64,000 nt of DNA from Solilutibacter tolerans (GTDB lineage Bacteria; Pseudomonadota; Gammaproteobacteria; Xanthomonadales; Xanthomonadaceae). Position numbers and translations under genes: made by a program. The stretch's first letter is position 1; every line of letters starts with the position of its first letter. The stretch is taken from assembly GCF_900155935.1 (NCBI RefSeq), contig NZ_FTLW01000003.1:1-64000 (forward strand). The letters are read 5' to 3'. Below are positions 49,408 to 58,411 of this stretch, piece by piece. Below the pieces are notes generated by a model. The model was not told where the DNA came from and did not search any database. It saw only the letters and a list, made by a program, of their open reading frames with translations.

Positions 49408-50877
49408 ATGTCCTTGCTGCCCTCCATCGCCATTTGCGAGCAAGCGCGTCTGTCGCGGGATGCGCGCTTCGATGGCCGTTTTTTTACCGCGGTGAAGACG
49501 ACCGGTATCTATTGCCGCCCGGTTTGCCCAGCACCGGCGCCGAAAAGCCGCAACGTCGAATATTTCCCGAACGCCGCCGGTGCGGAGGCCGCCGGTTACC
49601 GGCCTTGCCTGCGCTGCCGTCCTGAACTATCACCAGCCGATGGCCTTTGGCGTCGTAGCGATAGCGTAGTCGCGCGCGCGACCCGCTTGATCGAAGACGG
49701 CACGCTGGATGACGCGCCGATGTCTGCTCTGGCACAGCGCCTGCATGTTGGTGAACGGCATCTCCGTCGCTTGTTCGTCGATACCTTGGGCGTGACACCG
49801 CAGCAGGTACAGAGCACTCGCCGTTTGCTGTTTGCAAAGCAGCTGCTCAGCGAAACCGCGCTACCCATCACCGACATCGCGCTGGCTGCCGGTTTTCGCA
49901 GCTTGCGGCGCTTCAACGATGCATTCGTTGGTGCCTACGGCCTGCCGCCCACGCGCCTACGCAAGCATGCCGATGCATCTCAGATCGAAGCGGGCCCGAT
50001 GCAATTGAAACTGGCTTATCGGCCTCCGTTCGATTTTGGCGCCAGTCTGGATTTCCTGCGTTTGCGCACGCTGCCTGGGATCGAGCGCGTCGGCATCGAC
50101 CATTACGCACGCGTCATCAATGCCGATGGTGCCTGGCTTGAAGTGCGCGAATGGGGAAAGGGCGAATCTGCCTTGCGTCTGTCCTTGCACGGCGTCAATG
50201 CAATCAATTTGCCCGACATTGTCCAACGCGTTCGACGCATGTTCGATCTAGAAGCCGACCCATCCGCCATCCATGCGCAGCTGGCTGGAGACGCCTTGCT
50301 CACGCCTCTCATTGATGCACAGCCAGGCTTGCGCCTGCCCGGTGGTTGGGATGGTTTCGAAGTGGCGATGCGCGCGGTGTTGGGACAACAGGTCAGTGTC
50401 TTAGCAGCTACAACATTGGCGCGCCGTTTGGTCGCGATGCATGGTCGCCCAGTCGCCACACCTGTCGATGACGATTTGCACAGCCTGTTCCCGACGCCGG
50501 AGCAATTGGCCGATGTCGACTTGATCAGCATTGGCTTGCCGGCAAAGCGCGCGGCCACCTTGAATGTCGTGGCCAGAGCCTTGCGCGATGGGCAAGTCAG
50601 CTTTTTACCCGAGCAATCACTAGATGAATTCATCGCCAGATGGACGGCCCTGCCCGGCATCGGTGACTGGACTGCGCAGTACATCGCAATGCGCGGACTG
50701 CGTCACCCTGATGCATTCCCGGCAGGCGACCTGGTGCTGCGTAAGCAGGTGGGCGGCACCGATGCCATCACCGAGAAACAATTGCGCGAGCGTGCCGAAG
50801 CATGGCGTCCGTGGCGCAGTTATGCCGTCATCCAACTGTGGCGCGCTGCATCAACACCGGAATCGAACAGGGAGTGA
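49408..50877 (+). CDS. alkA: Ada-type regulator fused to 3-methyladenine DNA glycosylase II
   Basis: 489 residues. Domains in order: an Ada zinc/methyl-acceptor domain (GIYCRPVCPAPAPKSRNVEYF and RPCLRCRPELSP, four Cys), an AraC HTH, an AlkA N-terminal TBP-like domain, and HhH-GPD glycosylase with LPGIGDWTAQYIAMRGLRHPDAFP (catalytic Asp). The fusion senses phosphotriester methylation and removes alkylated bases. It is followed by ogt with a GTGA-type overlap. Confidence 0.93.
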   Translation: MSLLPSIAICEQARLSRDARFDGRFFTAVKTTGIYCRPVCPAPAPKSRNVEYFPNAAGAEAAGYRPCLRCRPELSPADGLWRRSDSVVARATRLIEDGTLDDAPMSALAQRLHVGERHLRRLFVDTLGVTPQQVQSTRRLLFAKQLLSETALPITDIALAAGFRSLRRFNDAFVGAYGLPPTRLRKHADASQIEAGPMQLKLAYRPPFDFGASLDFLRLRTLPGIERVGIDHYARVINADGAWLEVREWGKGESALRLSLHGVNAINLPDIVQRVRRMFDLEADPSAIHAQLAGDALLTPLIDAQPGLRLPGGWDGFEVAMRAVLGQQVSVLAATTLARRLVAMHGRPVATPVDDDLHSLFPTPEQLADVDLISIGLPAKRAATLNVVARALRDGQVSFLPEQSLDEFIARWTALPGIGDWTAQYIAMRGLRHPDAFPAGDLVLRKQVGGTDAITEKQLRERAEAWRPWRSYAVIQLWRAASTPESNRE

Positions 50878-50882
50878 AGCCC

Positions 50883-51377
50883 GTGACCGTCTATTACAAG
50901 CACATCGAAAGCCCGATCGGCTCATTGTTCATCGCCGCCGATGACACGGGCCTGCGCGCAATCGAGTTTCCGGAGAACCGGCATCCTGTGAAGCGCCATG
51001 GCGAATGGCGCGAAGGCGATCATCCCTTGCTGGAGAAAACCGCTCGCCAACTCGGCGAGTACTTCGCTGGTACACGCCAATCATTCGACCTGCCGCTTGC
51101 ACCGTACGGCACCGACTTCCAGCTGGGTGTTTGGCAAGCACTTCGCTTGATTCCATTCGGTGAAACCTGGAGCTATGCGCAACTGGCGGCGAAGATCGGC
51201 AAGACTTCGGCGATGCGCGCCGTGGGCGCTGCAAATGGGCGCAATCCGCTGCCGATCATCGTGCCCTGCCATCGCGTGATCGGCGCAGATGGCTCGCTGA
51301 CCGGTTTTGGTGGCGGCTTGCCCACCAAGGAATTTCTACTGCGACTCGAAGGTGCTTTGCCCAGCGCCTTGCTCTGA
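50883..51377 (+). CDS. ogt: Methylated-DNA--[protein]-cysteine S-methyltransferase
   Basis: 164 residues. It is a suicide enzyme that removes O6-alkyl groups from guanine. The active-site PCHRV is present (IIVPCHRVIG), with the preceding helix TSAMRAVGAANGRNPL. GTG 50883 is chosen, with GGGAG 9 nt upstream; GTG 50874 overlaps the previous stop. It forms an adaptive-response pair with the ada/alkA gene. Confidence 0.94.
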   Translation: MTVYYKHIESPIGSLFIAADDTGLRAIEFPENRHPVKRHGEWREGDHPLLEKTARQLGEYFAGTRQSFDLPLAPYGTDFQLGVWQALRLIPFGETWSYAQLAAKIGKTSAMRAVGAANGRNPLPIIVPCHRVIGADGSLTGFGGGLPTKEFLLRLEGALPSALL

Positions 51378-51383
51378 TCGAGA

Positions 51384-52613
51384 TCAGTCCGCAAGCAAAC
51401 GGGTTATCGCGCTGCGGTAATCAGCCAACACCGTGTCGCGTTTCACATGTCGTCCCTCGCCGACAACTTGGCGTCCCGCGACAATGACCTCCTTCACCAC
51501 GTTGCGATTACCCGCAAACAGCCAGCGATCCGCGATGTCGGATGATGTGGCACCGATTAACGCAGGCGCATCGGCATCCAGCACGATGACATCGGTCACA
51601 TCAAAACCTGTCGAGGCAGCAGCGCTTCGCCACACGCCTTGCAGCAAGGTATCGCCGACACTGGGCAATGCTTCACTACTGGCGATGTTGCGTCTCTGCG
51701 CGCGCAGGCGCTGTCCGTATTCCAGCCAACGTAATTCTTCGACAGGCGATACGGAGGCATGCGAATCCGAGCCGACGCCCCAACGCCCTGCAGCATCCAG
51801 ATAGTCGCGCATCGGGAAAAACCCGTCGCCCAGATTGCCTTCGGTCGTGGTGCAGATAGCCACCGTCGCACCGCTCTTGGCGATGCCTTGCACTTCACCC
51901 TCCTCCAGATGCGTCGCGTGCACCAAAGTCCAGCGCGCATCGACATCGGCATGGTCCAGCAACCAGCGCACCGGTCTTGCACCGCGCACCTGGATGCTGT
52001 CTTCGACTTCGGCCATTTGCTCGGCGATATGGATATGGATGCGGCTGTTCGACGGCAACGCGACCAGCACGTCGCGCATGGCATCTTCCGGCACCGCGCG
52101 CAGACTGTGAAGCGCGCAACCGATCTTCAGCAACTCGTTTTCGTGCCCACGCAGGCTATCCAGCAGCAACAGATAGTCATCGACCGAATGACCGAAGCGC
52201 TGCTGTCGCTCGGACAGCGCACGACCATCGAAGCCACCGGTCATGTACAGCACGGGCAGCAAGGTGAGGCGAATACCGGTGTCGCGCGCTGCATCAATCA
52301 AGGCCTGCGACATCACTGCACGGTCATCGTAGAAACCGCCATCCGGGCGGTGATGCAGATAGTGGAATTCGCAAACGCTCGTATAGCCGGCTTCCAGCAT
52401 CTCCACATAAAGCTGCGCGGCGACGGCGCGCAATTGCTCGGGCGTGAACCGTGCGGCCATCGCATACATGGTCTCGCGCCAGGTCCAGAATGAATCGTTG
52501 GGATCACCCTGACGCTCGGCCATGCCGGCCATCGCGCGCTGAAAGGCATGCGAATGAAGGTTGGCGATGCCCGGAAGCTGCCATCCGCGATCAGTGTGTT
52601 GGATCCTGTGCAT
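51384..52613 (-). CDS. hutF: Formimidoylglutamate deiminase
   Basis: 409 residues of the amidohydrolase superfamily. Metal-binding and family motifs: GIANLHSHAFQRAMAG at the start, EFHYLHHRPDG, HIHIAEQ, VHATHLEEGEV, and GSDSHASVSPVEELR. It converts N-formimino-glutamate to N-formylglutamate. The protein lacks the 40-50 N-terminal residues that usually precede LPG, so the family beta-sandwich is incomplete at the N-end. The ATG at 52613 lies 35 bp from the divergent hutI start. Confidence 0.9.
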   Translation of the reverse strand: MHRIQHTDRGWQLPGIANLHSHAFQRAMAGMAERQGDPNDSFWTWRETMYAMAARFTPEQLRAVAAQLYVEMLEAGYTSVCEFHYLHHRPDGGFYDDRAVMSQALIDAARDTGIRLTLLPVLYMTGGFDGRALSERQQRFGHSVDDYLLLLDSLRGHENELLKIGCALHSLRAVPEDAMRDVLVALPSNSRIHIHIAEQMAEVEDSIQVRGARPVRWLLDHADVDARWTLVHATHLEEGEVQGIAKSGATVAICTTTEGNLGDGFFPMRDYLDAAGRWGVGSDSHASVSPVEELRWLEYGQRLRAQRRNIASSEALPSVGDTLLQGVWRSAAASTGFDVTDVIVLDADAPALIGATSSDIADRWLFAGNRNVVKEVIVAGRQVVGEGRHVKRDTVLADYRSAITRLLAD

Positions 52614-52648
52614 CCGGACATTCTCGCGCAAAGCCATAGAATGCGGGA

Positions 52649-53866
52649 ATGAAGAGCATGGATAACAGCGGATTGATCCTGGGCCCGACGCTGGCCACAC
52701 TCGAAGGCGACGCCGGCTATGGCTTGATTGCGGACGGCGCTCTGGCCTGGCGTGATGGCCTCATCGCCTACGCCGGACCGCGCAGCGGCTTGCCGAAGCA
52801 TCTCACTGGCGATGGCATCGAAACGACTGGCCTCATTACCCCTGGCCTCGTCGATTGTCATACCCATGTCGTATTCGCGGGCAATCGTGCCGGCGAGTTC
52901 GAGCAGCGCCTGCAGGGCGTCAGTTACGAAGAGATCGCCCGTAGCGGCGGCGGCATCGTCTCCAGCGTCAATGCGGTGCGCTCGGCGAGCGAAGACGAGC
53001 TGCTCGCCCAGTCGCTGCCGCGCGTGCATGCCCTCGTCAGCGACGGCGTGACCACGCTGGAAATCAAATCCGGCTACGGCCTGGACCTGGCCAACGAGCG
53101 AAAAATGCTGCGGGTCGCGCGCCGCATCGGCGAGAGCTGTGGCATCACCGTGCACACCACGTATCTGGCCGCGCATGCATTGCCTCCGGAATACGCGAAT
53201 CGCGCCGACGACTACATCGATCAAGTGATCGCTTGGCTTCCCGTGCTGCATGAAGAAGGTCTGGTCGATGCGGTGGATGCGTATTGCGAACGCATCGGCT
53301 TTAACCCTGCGCAGACCCGCCGCGTCTTCGAGGCTGCTCGTGCCCTGGGCCTGCCGGTGAAACTGCATGCCGACCAGCTCAGCGATCTGGATGGCGCAGC
53401 GCTTGCTGCGGAGTTCGGCGGCCTTTCCGCGGATCACATCGAATACACCAACGACCATGGTGTCCAGGCAATGCGCGATGCCGGCACGGTCGCGGTACTG
53501 TTGCCTGGCGCGTTCCATGTGCTGCGCGAGACCAAGTTGCCACCGATCGATGCCCTGCGCAAAGCTGGCGTGCCCATGGCCGTCGCCACCGACTGCAACC
53601 CGGGCACCTCACCGTTGTTGTCGCAGCGGCAAGCGATGCAACTGGCTTGCACCCACTTCCGTCTGACGCCCGAAGAAGCCGTCCGCGGTGCGACTCAACA
53701 CGCAGCACGTGCCTTGGCTGTGCATGGTGATCGCGGCGTATTACGTGCTGGCATGCGCGCAGATTTCGTCCTGTGGTCGGTAGCGCAACCTGCAGCGCTT
53801 TGCTATTGGCTGGGCGGCGACCTGGCCCAATCGGTCTATGCTGGGGGCCTGCGCATCAACCGATAA
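52649..53866 (+). CDS. hutI: Imidazolonepropionase
   Basis: 405 residues, an amidohydrolase that opens 4-imidazolone-5-propionate to N-formimino-L-glutamate. Motifs: TPGLVDCHTHVVFAGNRAGEFEQRLQGVSYEEIA, EIKSGYGLDLANERKMLRVAR, KLHADQL and TDCNPGTSP. ATG 52649 or 52658 is the start; a TAGAAT -10 candidate ends six bases before 52649. The stop is 9 bp before the dipeptidase gene. Confidence 0.96.
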   Translation: MKSMDNSGLILGPTLATLEGDAGYGLIADGALAWRDGLIAYAGPRSGLPKHLTGDGIETTGLITPGLVDCHTHVVFAGNRAGEFEQRLQGVSYEEIARSGGGIVSSVNAVRSASEDELLAQSLPRVHALVSDGVTTLEIKSGYGLDLANERKMLRVARRIGESCGITVHTTYLAAHALPPEYANRADDYIDQVIAWLPVLHEEGLVDAVDAYCERIGFNPAQTRRVFEAARALGLPVKLHADQLSDLDGAALAAEFGGLSADHIEYTNDHGVQAMRDAGTVAVLLPGAFHVLRETKLPPIDALRKAGVPMAVATDCNPGTSPLLSQRQAMQLACTHFRLTPEEAVRGATQHAARALAVHGDRGVLRAGMRADFVLWSVAQPAALCYWLGGDLAQSVYAGGLRINR

Positions 53867-53875
53867 GGAGCCACC

Positions 53876-55069
53876 ATGCATCGATTCACTCTTGCCCTTG
53901 CCTGCTGCCTTGCCACCGGCGGTGCGCACGCCCAGGCCACCGATGCCTCGCGCAAACTGGCGCAGGAGGCCGTCATCGTGGATACGCATATCGATGCACC
54001 GGGTGAACTACGCGATGCATGGCGTGACCTGGTCGTCGATACCGACCGCGAATTCGATTGGCCCAAGTCGCAAGTCGGCGGCCTGGACATCGCCTTCATG
54101 TCTATCTACACCTCGCCCAAGCAAGACGCCGACAACACCGCCTATCACGCGGCTAACCAGCAGATCGATGCGGTTTTGGCTCTGGCCGCACGCGCGCCGG
54201 ACAAATTCGCGTTACTAACTTCACCCCGCGATGTTGCAAGGCTTGCGCGTCCTGGTCGCGTGTTGTTGCCGCTTGGGATGGAGAACGGCGCACCGATTGG
54301 CGATGACCTCGCAAAACTTTCTTTCTTCTTCAATCGCGGCATCCGTTACATCACCCTGGCCCATAGCGCGGCCAATCGGATCTCCGATTCGTCTTACGGC
54401 GCCGAGCGCAAATGGAACGGCCTGTCACCTTTCGGTCGCGAGGTGGTCGCCGAAATGAATCGGCTCGGCATCATGGTCGATGTCTCACATCTGTCCGATA
54501 TTGCCGCGCTCGAAGCCGTAAAACTGAGCCGCGTTCCAGTGGTCGCGACGCATTCGGGCATGCGCCACTTCACCCCGGGTTTCGAGCGCAACGCCAGCGA
54601 CGCAGTCGCCAAAGCCATCGCTGCGAAGGGCGGCGTTGTGCAAATCACCTTCGGCACGGGCTTCGTCAACCCGAAAGCCGCAGCCGACATGCAAGCAAAA
54701 TTTCGTGAGCGTGCAGCGCTGCAAACGCGCAACGCAGAAGCCAAGGCAGCGGGCCGTGATGTCGAAGACGAAGCAGCCTGGAGCGCTGCCTGGGACAACT
54801 CGCATCCGACCCCACCCACCGAGATACAAGCCGTGGTCGATCAGATCGTCTATGCCGTCAAATTATTAGGCGCGGACCATGTCGGCATCGGTTCGGATTT
54901 CGATGGCGTGGGTGGCGCATTGCCCAACGACCTGCGCACCGTGGCCGACTACCCCAACCTGATCGCCGGCCTGCAACAAGCCGGCATGTCGGATGGTGAT
55001 ATCCGCAAGGTACTTGGCACCAACTTGCTGCGGGTATGGACGGCCGTCGAGGACGGCGCAGAACACTGA
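53876..55069 (+). CDS. Secreted membrane dipeptidase (M19)
   Basis: 397 residues. A signal peptide (about 1-20) precedes the M19 renal-dipeptidase-like barrel with VIVDTHIDA, GMENGAPIG, DVSHLSD, THSGMRHF and GIGSDFDG, the expected zinc ligands. AAGGAG gives a good start at ATG 53876. It follows hutI closely, so the pair may be one transcript, giving amino-acid scavenging together with histidine degradation. Confidence 0.92.
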   Translation: MHRFTLALACCLATGGAHAQATDASRKLAQEAVIVDTHIDAPGELRDAWRDLVVDTDREFDWPKSQVGGLDIAFMSIYTSPKQDADNTAYHAANQQIDAVLALAARAPDKFALLTSPRDVARLARPGRVLLPLGMENGAPIGDDLAKLSFFFNRGIRYITLAHSAANRISDSSYGAERKWNGLSPFGREVVAEMNRLGIMVDVSHLSDIAALEAVKLSRVPVVATHSGMRHFTPGFERNASDAVAKAIAAKGGVVQITFGTGFVNPKAAADMQAKFRERAALQTRNAEAKAAGRDVEDEAAWSAAWDNSHPTPPTEIQAVVDQIVYAVKLLGADHVGIGSDFDGVGGALPNDLRTVADYPNLIAGLQQAGMSDGDIRKVLGTNLLRVWTAVEDGAEH

Positions 55070-55096
55070 TCGATGCATCACTGGTGCCATGCAATA

Positions 55097-55124
55097 AAAA
55101 ACCCCGCCGAATGGCGGGGTTTTC
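55097..55124. terminator. Bidirectional terminator between the dipeptidase and Thx genes
   Basis: A 9-bp stem (aaccccgcc, 55100-55108; ggcggggtt, 55113-55121) with a 4-nt loop, a T-run on the plus strand and a long T-run on the minus strand. It serves both convergent genes. Confidence 0.92.
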
Positions 55125-55145
55125 GTGTGATGCATGCAAGCCGTA

Positions 55146-55319
55146 TCAGGCGGCCTTGGTCGCCTTCTTGGCCACGACCTTTTTGGTCGTCTTGGCAGCC
55201 TTCTTCGCCACCGGCGCGCTGGCGCTGCCGGCAGCCTTGGTCACGGCCTTCGGGCGCGCGATGCCATAGCTGCTGTTGTAACGCTTGCCCTTGGCGGTCC
55301 TGCGGTCACCCTTGCCCAT
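55146..55319 (-). CDS. 30S ribosomal protein Thx with histone-H1-like tail
   Basis: 57 residues. MGKGDRRTAKGKRYNSSYGIARPK matches the Thx/bTHX family, which binds 16S rRNA at the head of the 30S subunit. It is followed by an extra tail of about 30 residues rich in Ala/Lys (PVAKKAAKTTKKVVAKKATKAA), like bacterial H1-like proteins. Canonical Thx is about 26 residues, so the tail is an extension. ATG 55319 starts the conserved GKGD motif. Confidence 0.88.
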   Translation of the reverse strand: MGKGDRRTAKGKRYNSSYGIARPKAVTKAAGSASAPVAKKAAKTTKKVVAKKATKAA

Positions 55320-55389
55320 CGTCTTGCTCCTGATTTCATTCGCCACGGCGCATGCCACGGCACTGGTTAAACCCGCATTTTAGCAGATA

Positions 55390-55830
55390 TCAGGCGGATT
55401 CAGTCGCCGACAAATGGGTCAGCCGCATGTTGGTCAGGTGCGCTGCAGCCAGCAACAGGCCGCCCGCGATCATCATCCCGGCGTGCAGCCACGCCTCCCA
55501 CCCTCCGTCATGCGAGTGGATGGGCCCGAATGTAGCGAACCAGAGCAGGCTCAGGGCGGGCAGCAACAAACCCCACGCCCGGTAGCCCCGATGGCGACGC
55601 CAGCCGATGGTCAAGGTCATACCCGCCAAAAGGGTGGCGAAGACGACGACGGCCTGGTCAATGTCTACCCAACCGCCAATACCCAGCCCGAAGGTCGGCA
55701 GGATGGCCAGCAACAAAGGCATCGCCGCGCAGTGGATCGCGCAGAGCATGGACGCAGCAAAGCCCATGCGGTCGGCCTGCTGCAATCGGGAGATGGGTCT
55801 GGACATGTCGTCGTCGGGCGGCTGGCGCAT
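55390..55830 (-). CDS. MerC-domain inner-membrane protein
   Basis: 146 residues with four membrane segments. The MerC signature RMGFAASMLCAIHCAAMPLLLAILP contains two Cys that can bind a soft or borderline metal. It is located next to a ZnuD-like receptor and near zur, so a zinc role is inferred. The start is ATG 55830 or 55806; both lack a Shine-Dalgarno sequence, and a TATTAT-like -10 lies about nine bases before 55830, so the mRNA may be leaderless. The longer ORF to 56508 runs antisense to the receptor gene. Confidence 0.72.
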   Translation of the reverse strand: MRQPPDDDMSRPISRLQQADRMGFAASMLCAIHCAAMPLLLAILPTFGLGIGGWVDIDQAVVVFATLLAGMTLTIGWRRHRGYRAWGLLLPALSLLWFATFGPIHSHDGGWEAWLHAGMMIAGGLLLAAAHLTNMRLTHLSATESA

Positions 55831-55835
55831 TGAAT

Positions 55836-55850
55836 TGAAATAATATAACG
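55836..55850 (-). promoter_or_regulatory. Candidate Zur box
   Basis: The minus strand reads CGTTATATTATTTCA. It matches the gammaproteobacterial Zur consensus TGTTATANTATAACA at 11 of 14 fixed positions. It sits in the 54-bp gap between MerC and the TonB receptor and overlaps the likely MerC -10. A zur gene lies 4.2 kb away on the same side. Confidence 0.65.
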
Positions 55851-55884
55851 TAAAGAAATACTCACTGCTTACTTTACTCCACGC

Positions 55885-58128
55885 ATGATGGCTTTCGTTC
55901 ACATCCCCCACCCTTCCCACCATCCTTTGGCCCGCGCACTTTGGCTGGCGCTGGCACTGCCGACGGTCACTCTGGCGCAGGAAAGCCCGCAGGATCCGCA
56001 TCGACAGGACCCCCATCAGCTCGATAGCGTGGTGGTGACGGCATCCCCCCTGCACCAGACTGCGGACACGCTGGTCCGTCCGGTCGAGGTCCTTGCAGGC
56101 GAAAAACTGGACGAAGCCAAGACCAACACGCTGGGCCAGACGCTGGAACGCAGCCCGGGCATCCAAAGCTCCTCGTTTGGGCCTGGCGTTGGTCGTCCGG
56201 TGATTCGCGGCCTGAATGGCGCACGCGTGCAGGTGGTCAGCGATGGCATGGGCAGTGGCGATGTCTCGACGCTCAGCGCTGACCACGCCGTCAGCATCGA
56301 ACCATTCCTCGCCGACCGGATCGAAGTGATGAAAGGCCCGGCCACTCTGCTCTATGGCAGCGGCGCGATTGGCGGCGCGGTGAATGTGGTCGATGGCCGC
56401 ACGCCTGATGCGCTGCCCGAAGAACCCTTCGGCGGCCGGATGGAGCTGCGGACAGGCAGTAATGGCGATGAACGCACCGGGATGTTCCGTGTGGAAGGCA
56501 GCACGCAAACCACAGGCTCAGGGTTTGTGTTCCATGCCGATGGCTTGTTGCGAGAAAGCAATGACATCGACATCCCGGGCTTTGCAGAAAGCCAGGCACG
56601 ACTCGATGCGGAAGGTGAAACGCCAGACCCCGCCACCCGTGGCAAATTGCCGAATAGTGCAGTCAGCACGGCCACGGGTGCGTTCGGTGTGACTTGGGTG
56701 GGTGAACGCGGCCATGTGGGTGTTTCCAGCAGCCTGTTCGAAACGCGATATGGCGTGCCGGGCCACGAGCACGACGACGGCGATCATGCCCATGATCACG
56801 ATGATGATCACGGCGAAGACGAGGCGGAGGATGAGGGCGGCGTGCGCATCGGCCTGGATCAACGACGTCATACCTTGCATGGCGGCATGAACGATATCGG
56901 CATCTTCAAGACCTTGCGCTTCAAATACGCACAAACCGATTACACGCACACCGAATACGAGAACGGCGTGGTTGGCACCGTGTTCGACAACCGCACTGAC
57001 GAAGCGCGGCTGGAGCTAGTGCATGGCGATGTCGCTGGCTGGCAAGGCGCATTTGGCCTGCAGGGCGGCAAGCGTGATTTCGATGCGAAGGGCGACGAGG
57101 CTTTCGTTCCACCCACACGCAGTCGGGATGTTGGCGTGTTCTGGATCGGACAACGAGAGATCGGGCCTGTGCAGATCGAAGTGGGCGCGCGGCACGACCA
57201 ATCGAGTATCGACAGTGATGCCATCGATGTATTGCCTGATCGCCTAACCTCACGCGACTTCAAGACCAATCATTTCTCTGGCGGATTGCGTTGGAACCTT
57301 AGTGATCAGTTGCATCTAAAGCTGGGCATCGATCGTTCGCAACGCGCACCCTCGGCCGAAGAGTTGTATTCGAATGGCTTGCACGTCGCCACATCCAATA
57401 TCGAAATTGGTGATGACGCGCTGTCACCGGAGACAGCGCAGCGTGCCGAGCTCGGCATCGGCTGGCGCAATGAACGCGTGCGTGTCGAGGCATCGGCATG
57501 GGTCGCACGTTACGCCGACTACATGCACCTCAGCCCGTTGCTGGAGCTCGAGGATGATGGGCATCTGCATCCGATCAGCGAAGACGGCATGCCTATCCAG
57601 GTCTGGAATCAGGGCGATGCGCGCTTCCATGGCGTCGAAATCGAAAGCGAGCTGACCTTGTTCGACACGGATCGCGGGCATCTGGATGTACGCGTGTTTG
57701 GCGACAGCGTGCGCGGAAAATTGAACGGCGGCGACCTGCAGGAACGAGCTGTGGCCGTGCTGCACGGCGACCACACCCATCACTACGAAGGCGTGCTTGC
57801 AACGGGCGGTAACCTGCCGCGCATTGCACCCAGTCGTGTGGGCGGCGAGTTGCGCTGGGAGGCCACTGATTGGCGTGCATCGCTCGGAGCGATTCGCACC
57901 CTCAAGCAATCGCGTACCGCTGTGGGCGAAACCCCGACGCCTGGCTACACCTTGGTAGATGCGCACTTCGCTTGGCACGGCGATACTGCAGCTGGCAACG
58001 GCTGGGAAGTGTTCGTCGATGGCCACAACTTGCTGGACGAAGAAGCGCGTCCGCACACCTCGTTCCTGAAGGATCTGGCCCCATTGCCAGGCCGCGGATT
58101 CATAGGCGGGGTCAGGCTGTTCTTTTGA
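55885..58128 (+). CDS. znuD: ZnuD-like TonB-dependent zinc receptor
   Basis: 747 residues. A signal peptide is followed by a plug (VVVTASPLHQTADTLVRPVEVLAGEKL; TLGQTLERSPGIQSSSFGPGVGRPVIRGLNGARVQVVSDGMG) and a 22-strand barrel ending in RGFIGGVRLFF. A long His/Asp/Glu-rich extracellular loop at about residues 293-317 and a second His cluster (HGDHTHHY) near 627 are typical of the zinc receptor ZnuD. Start codon 55885 or 55888. The gene is divergent from MerC, with a Zur box candidate between them. Confidence 0.92.
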   Translation: MMAFVHIPHPSHHPLARALWLALALPTVTLAQESPQDPHRQDPHQLDSVVVTASPLHQTADTLVRPVEVLAGEKLDEAKTNTLGQTLERSPGIQSSSFGPGVGRPVIRGLNGARVQVVSDGMGSGDVSTLSADHAVSIEPFLADRIEVMKGPATLLYGSGAIGGAVNVVDGRTPDALPEEPFGGRMELRTGSNGDERTGMFRVEGSTQTTGSGFVFHADGLLRESNDIDIPGFAESQARLDAEGETPDPATRGKLPNSAVSTATGAFGVTWVGERGHVGVSSSLFETRYGVPGHEHDDGDHAHDHDDDHGEDEAEDEGGVRIGLDQRRHTLHGGMNDIGIFKTLRFKYAQTDYTHTEYENGVVGTVFDNRTDEARLELVHGDVAGWQGAFGLQGGKRDFDAKGDEAFVPPTRSRDVGVFWIGQREIGPVQIEVGARHDQSSIDSDAIDVLPDRLTSRDFKTNHFSGGLRWNLSDQLHLKLGIDRSQRAPSAEELYSNGLHVATSNIEIGDDALSPETAQRAELGIGWRNERVRVEASAWVARYADYMHLSPLLELEDDGHLHPISEDGMPIQVWNQGDARFHGVEIESELTLFDTDRGHLDVRVFGDSVRGKLNGGDLQERAVAVLHGDHTHHYEGVLATGGNLPRIAPSRVGGELRWEATDWRASLGAIRTLKQSRTAVGETPTPGYTLVDAHFAWHGDTAAGNGWEVFVDGHNLLDEEARPHTSFLKDLAPLPGRGFIGGVRLFF

Positions 58129-58361
58129 AGATGATGCTGCAATCCCCGCCAAAGGTTTGAAAGACATTACAGACGCAGCGCTGCGCTATGTCCGAGGCGC
58201 GCCGAGATCCTGCCGCCATCGATTTCACTTTCAAAGAACCCACCCAAGCCTTTCCGCTCTTACATTTGGCTTTGTCCGTGGATCGCGGACAACGGCCATA
58301 TCCTGTTGCACCGCATCACCAGCACGAACAAACCTAGCCCATTCCCATGCATCCATGTACT
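58129..58361. other. Intergenic region before the MarR gene
   Basis: About 230 bases with no convincing ORF. It contains one inverted repeat, TTGTCCG (58272-58278) with CGGACAA (58286-58292). I saw no clear terminator for the receptor gene. Confidence 0.5.
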
Positions 58362-58400
58362 GATGCATCATGCATCTTTCATTTATGTGTATATACACAT
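58362..58400 (+). promoter_or_regulatory. Two palindromic elements upstream of the MarR gene
   Basis: GATGCATCATGCATC (58362-58376) is a perfect 15-base palindrome around a central C, and ATGTGTATATACACAT (58385-58400) is a perfect 16-base palindrome. The second ends 11 bases before the MarR ATG and is a strong operator candidate. TATTAC (58400-58405) can serve as -10, leaving no room for a Shine-Dalgarno sequence. Confidence 0.6.
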
Positions 58401-58411
58401 ATTACGTCGCG

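Noticed and set aside
55831-56508. N-terminal extension of the MerC frame
   Set aside because: It runs antisense to the receptor gene and shows no domain; the MerC signature begins after 55806.
56767-56836. His/Asp-rich stretch as an independent metal-storage gene
   Set aside because: It is in frame within the barrel of the TonB receptor, as an extracellular loop.
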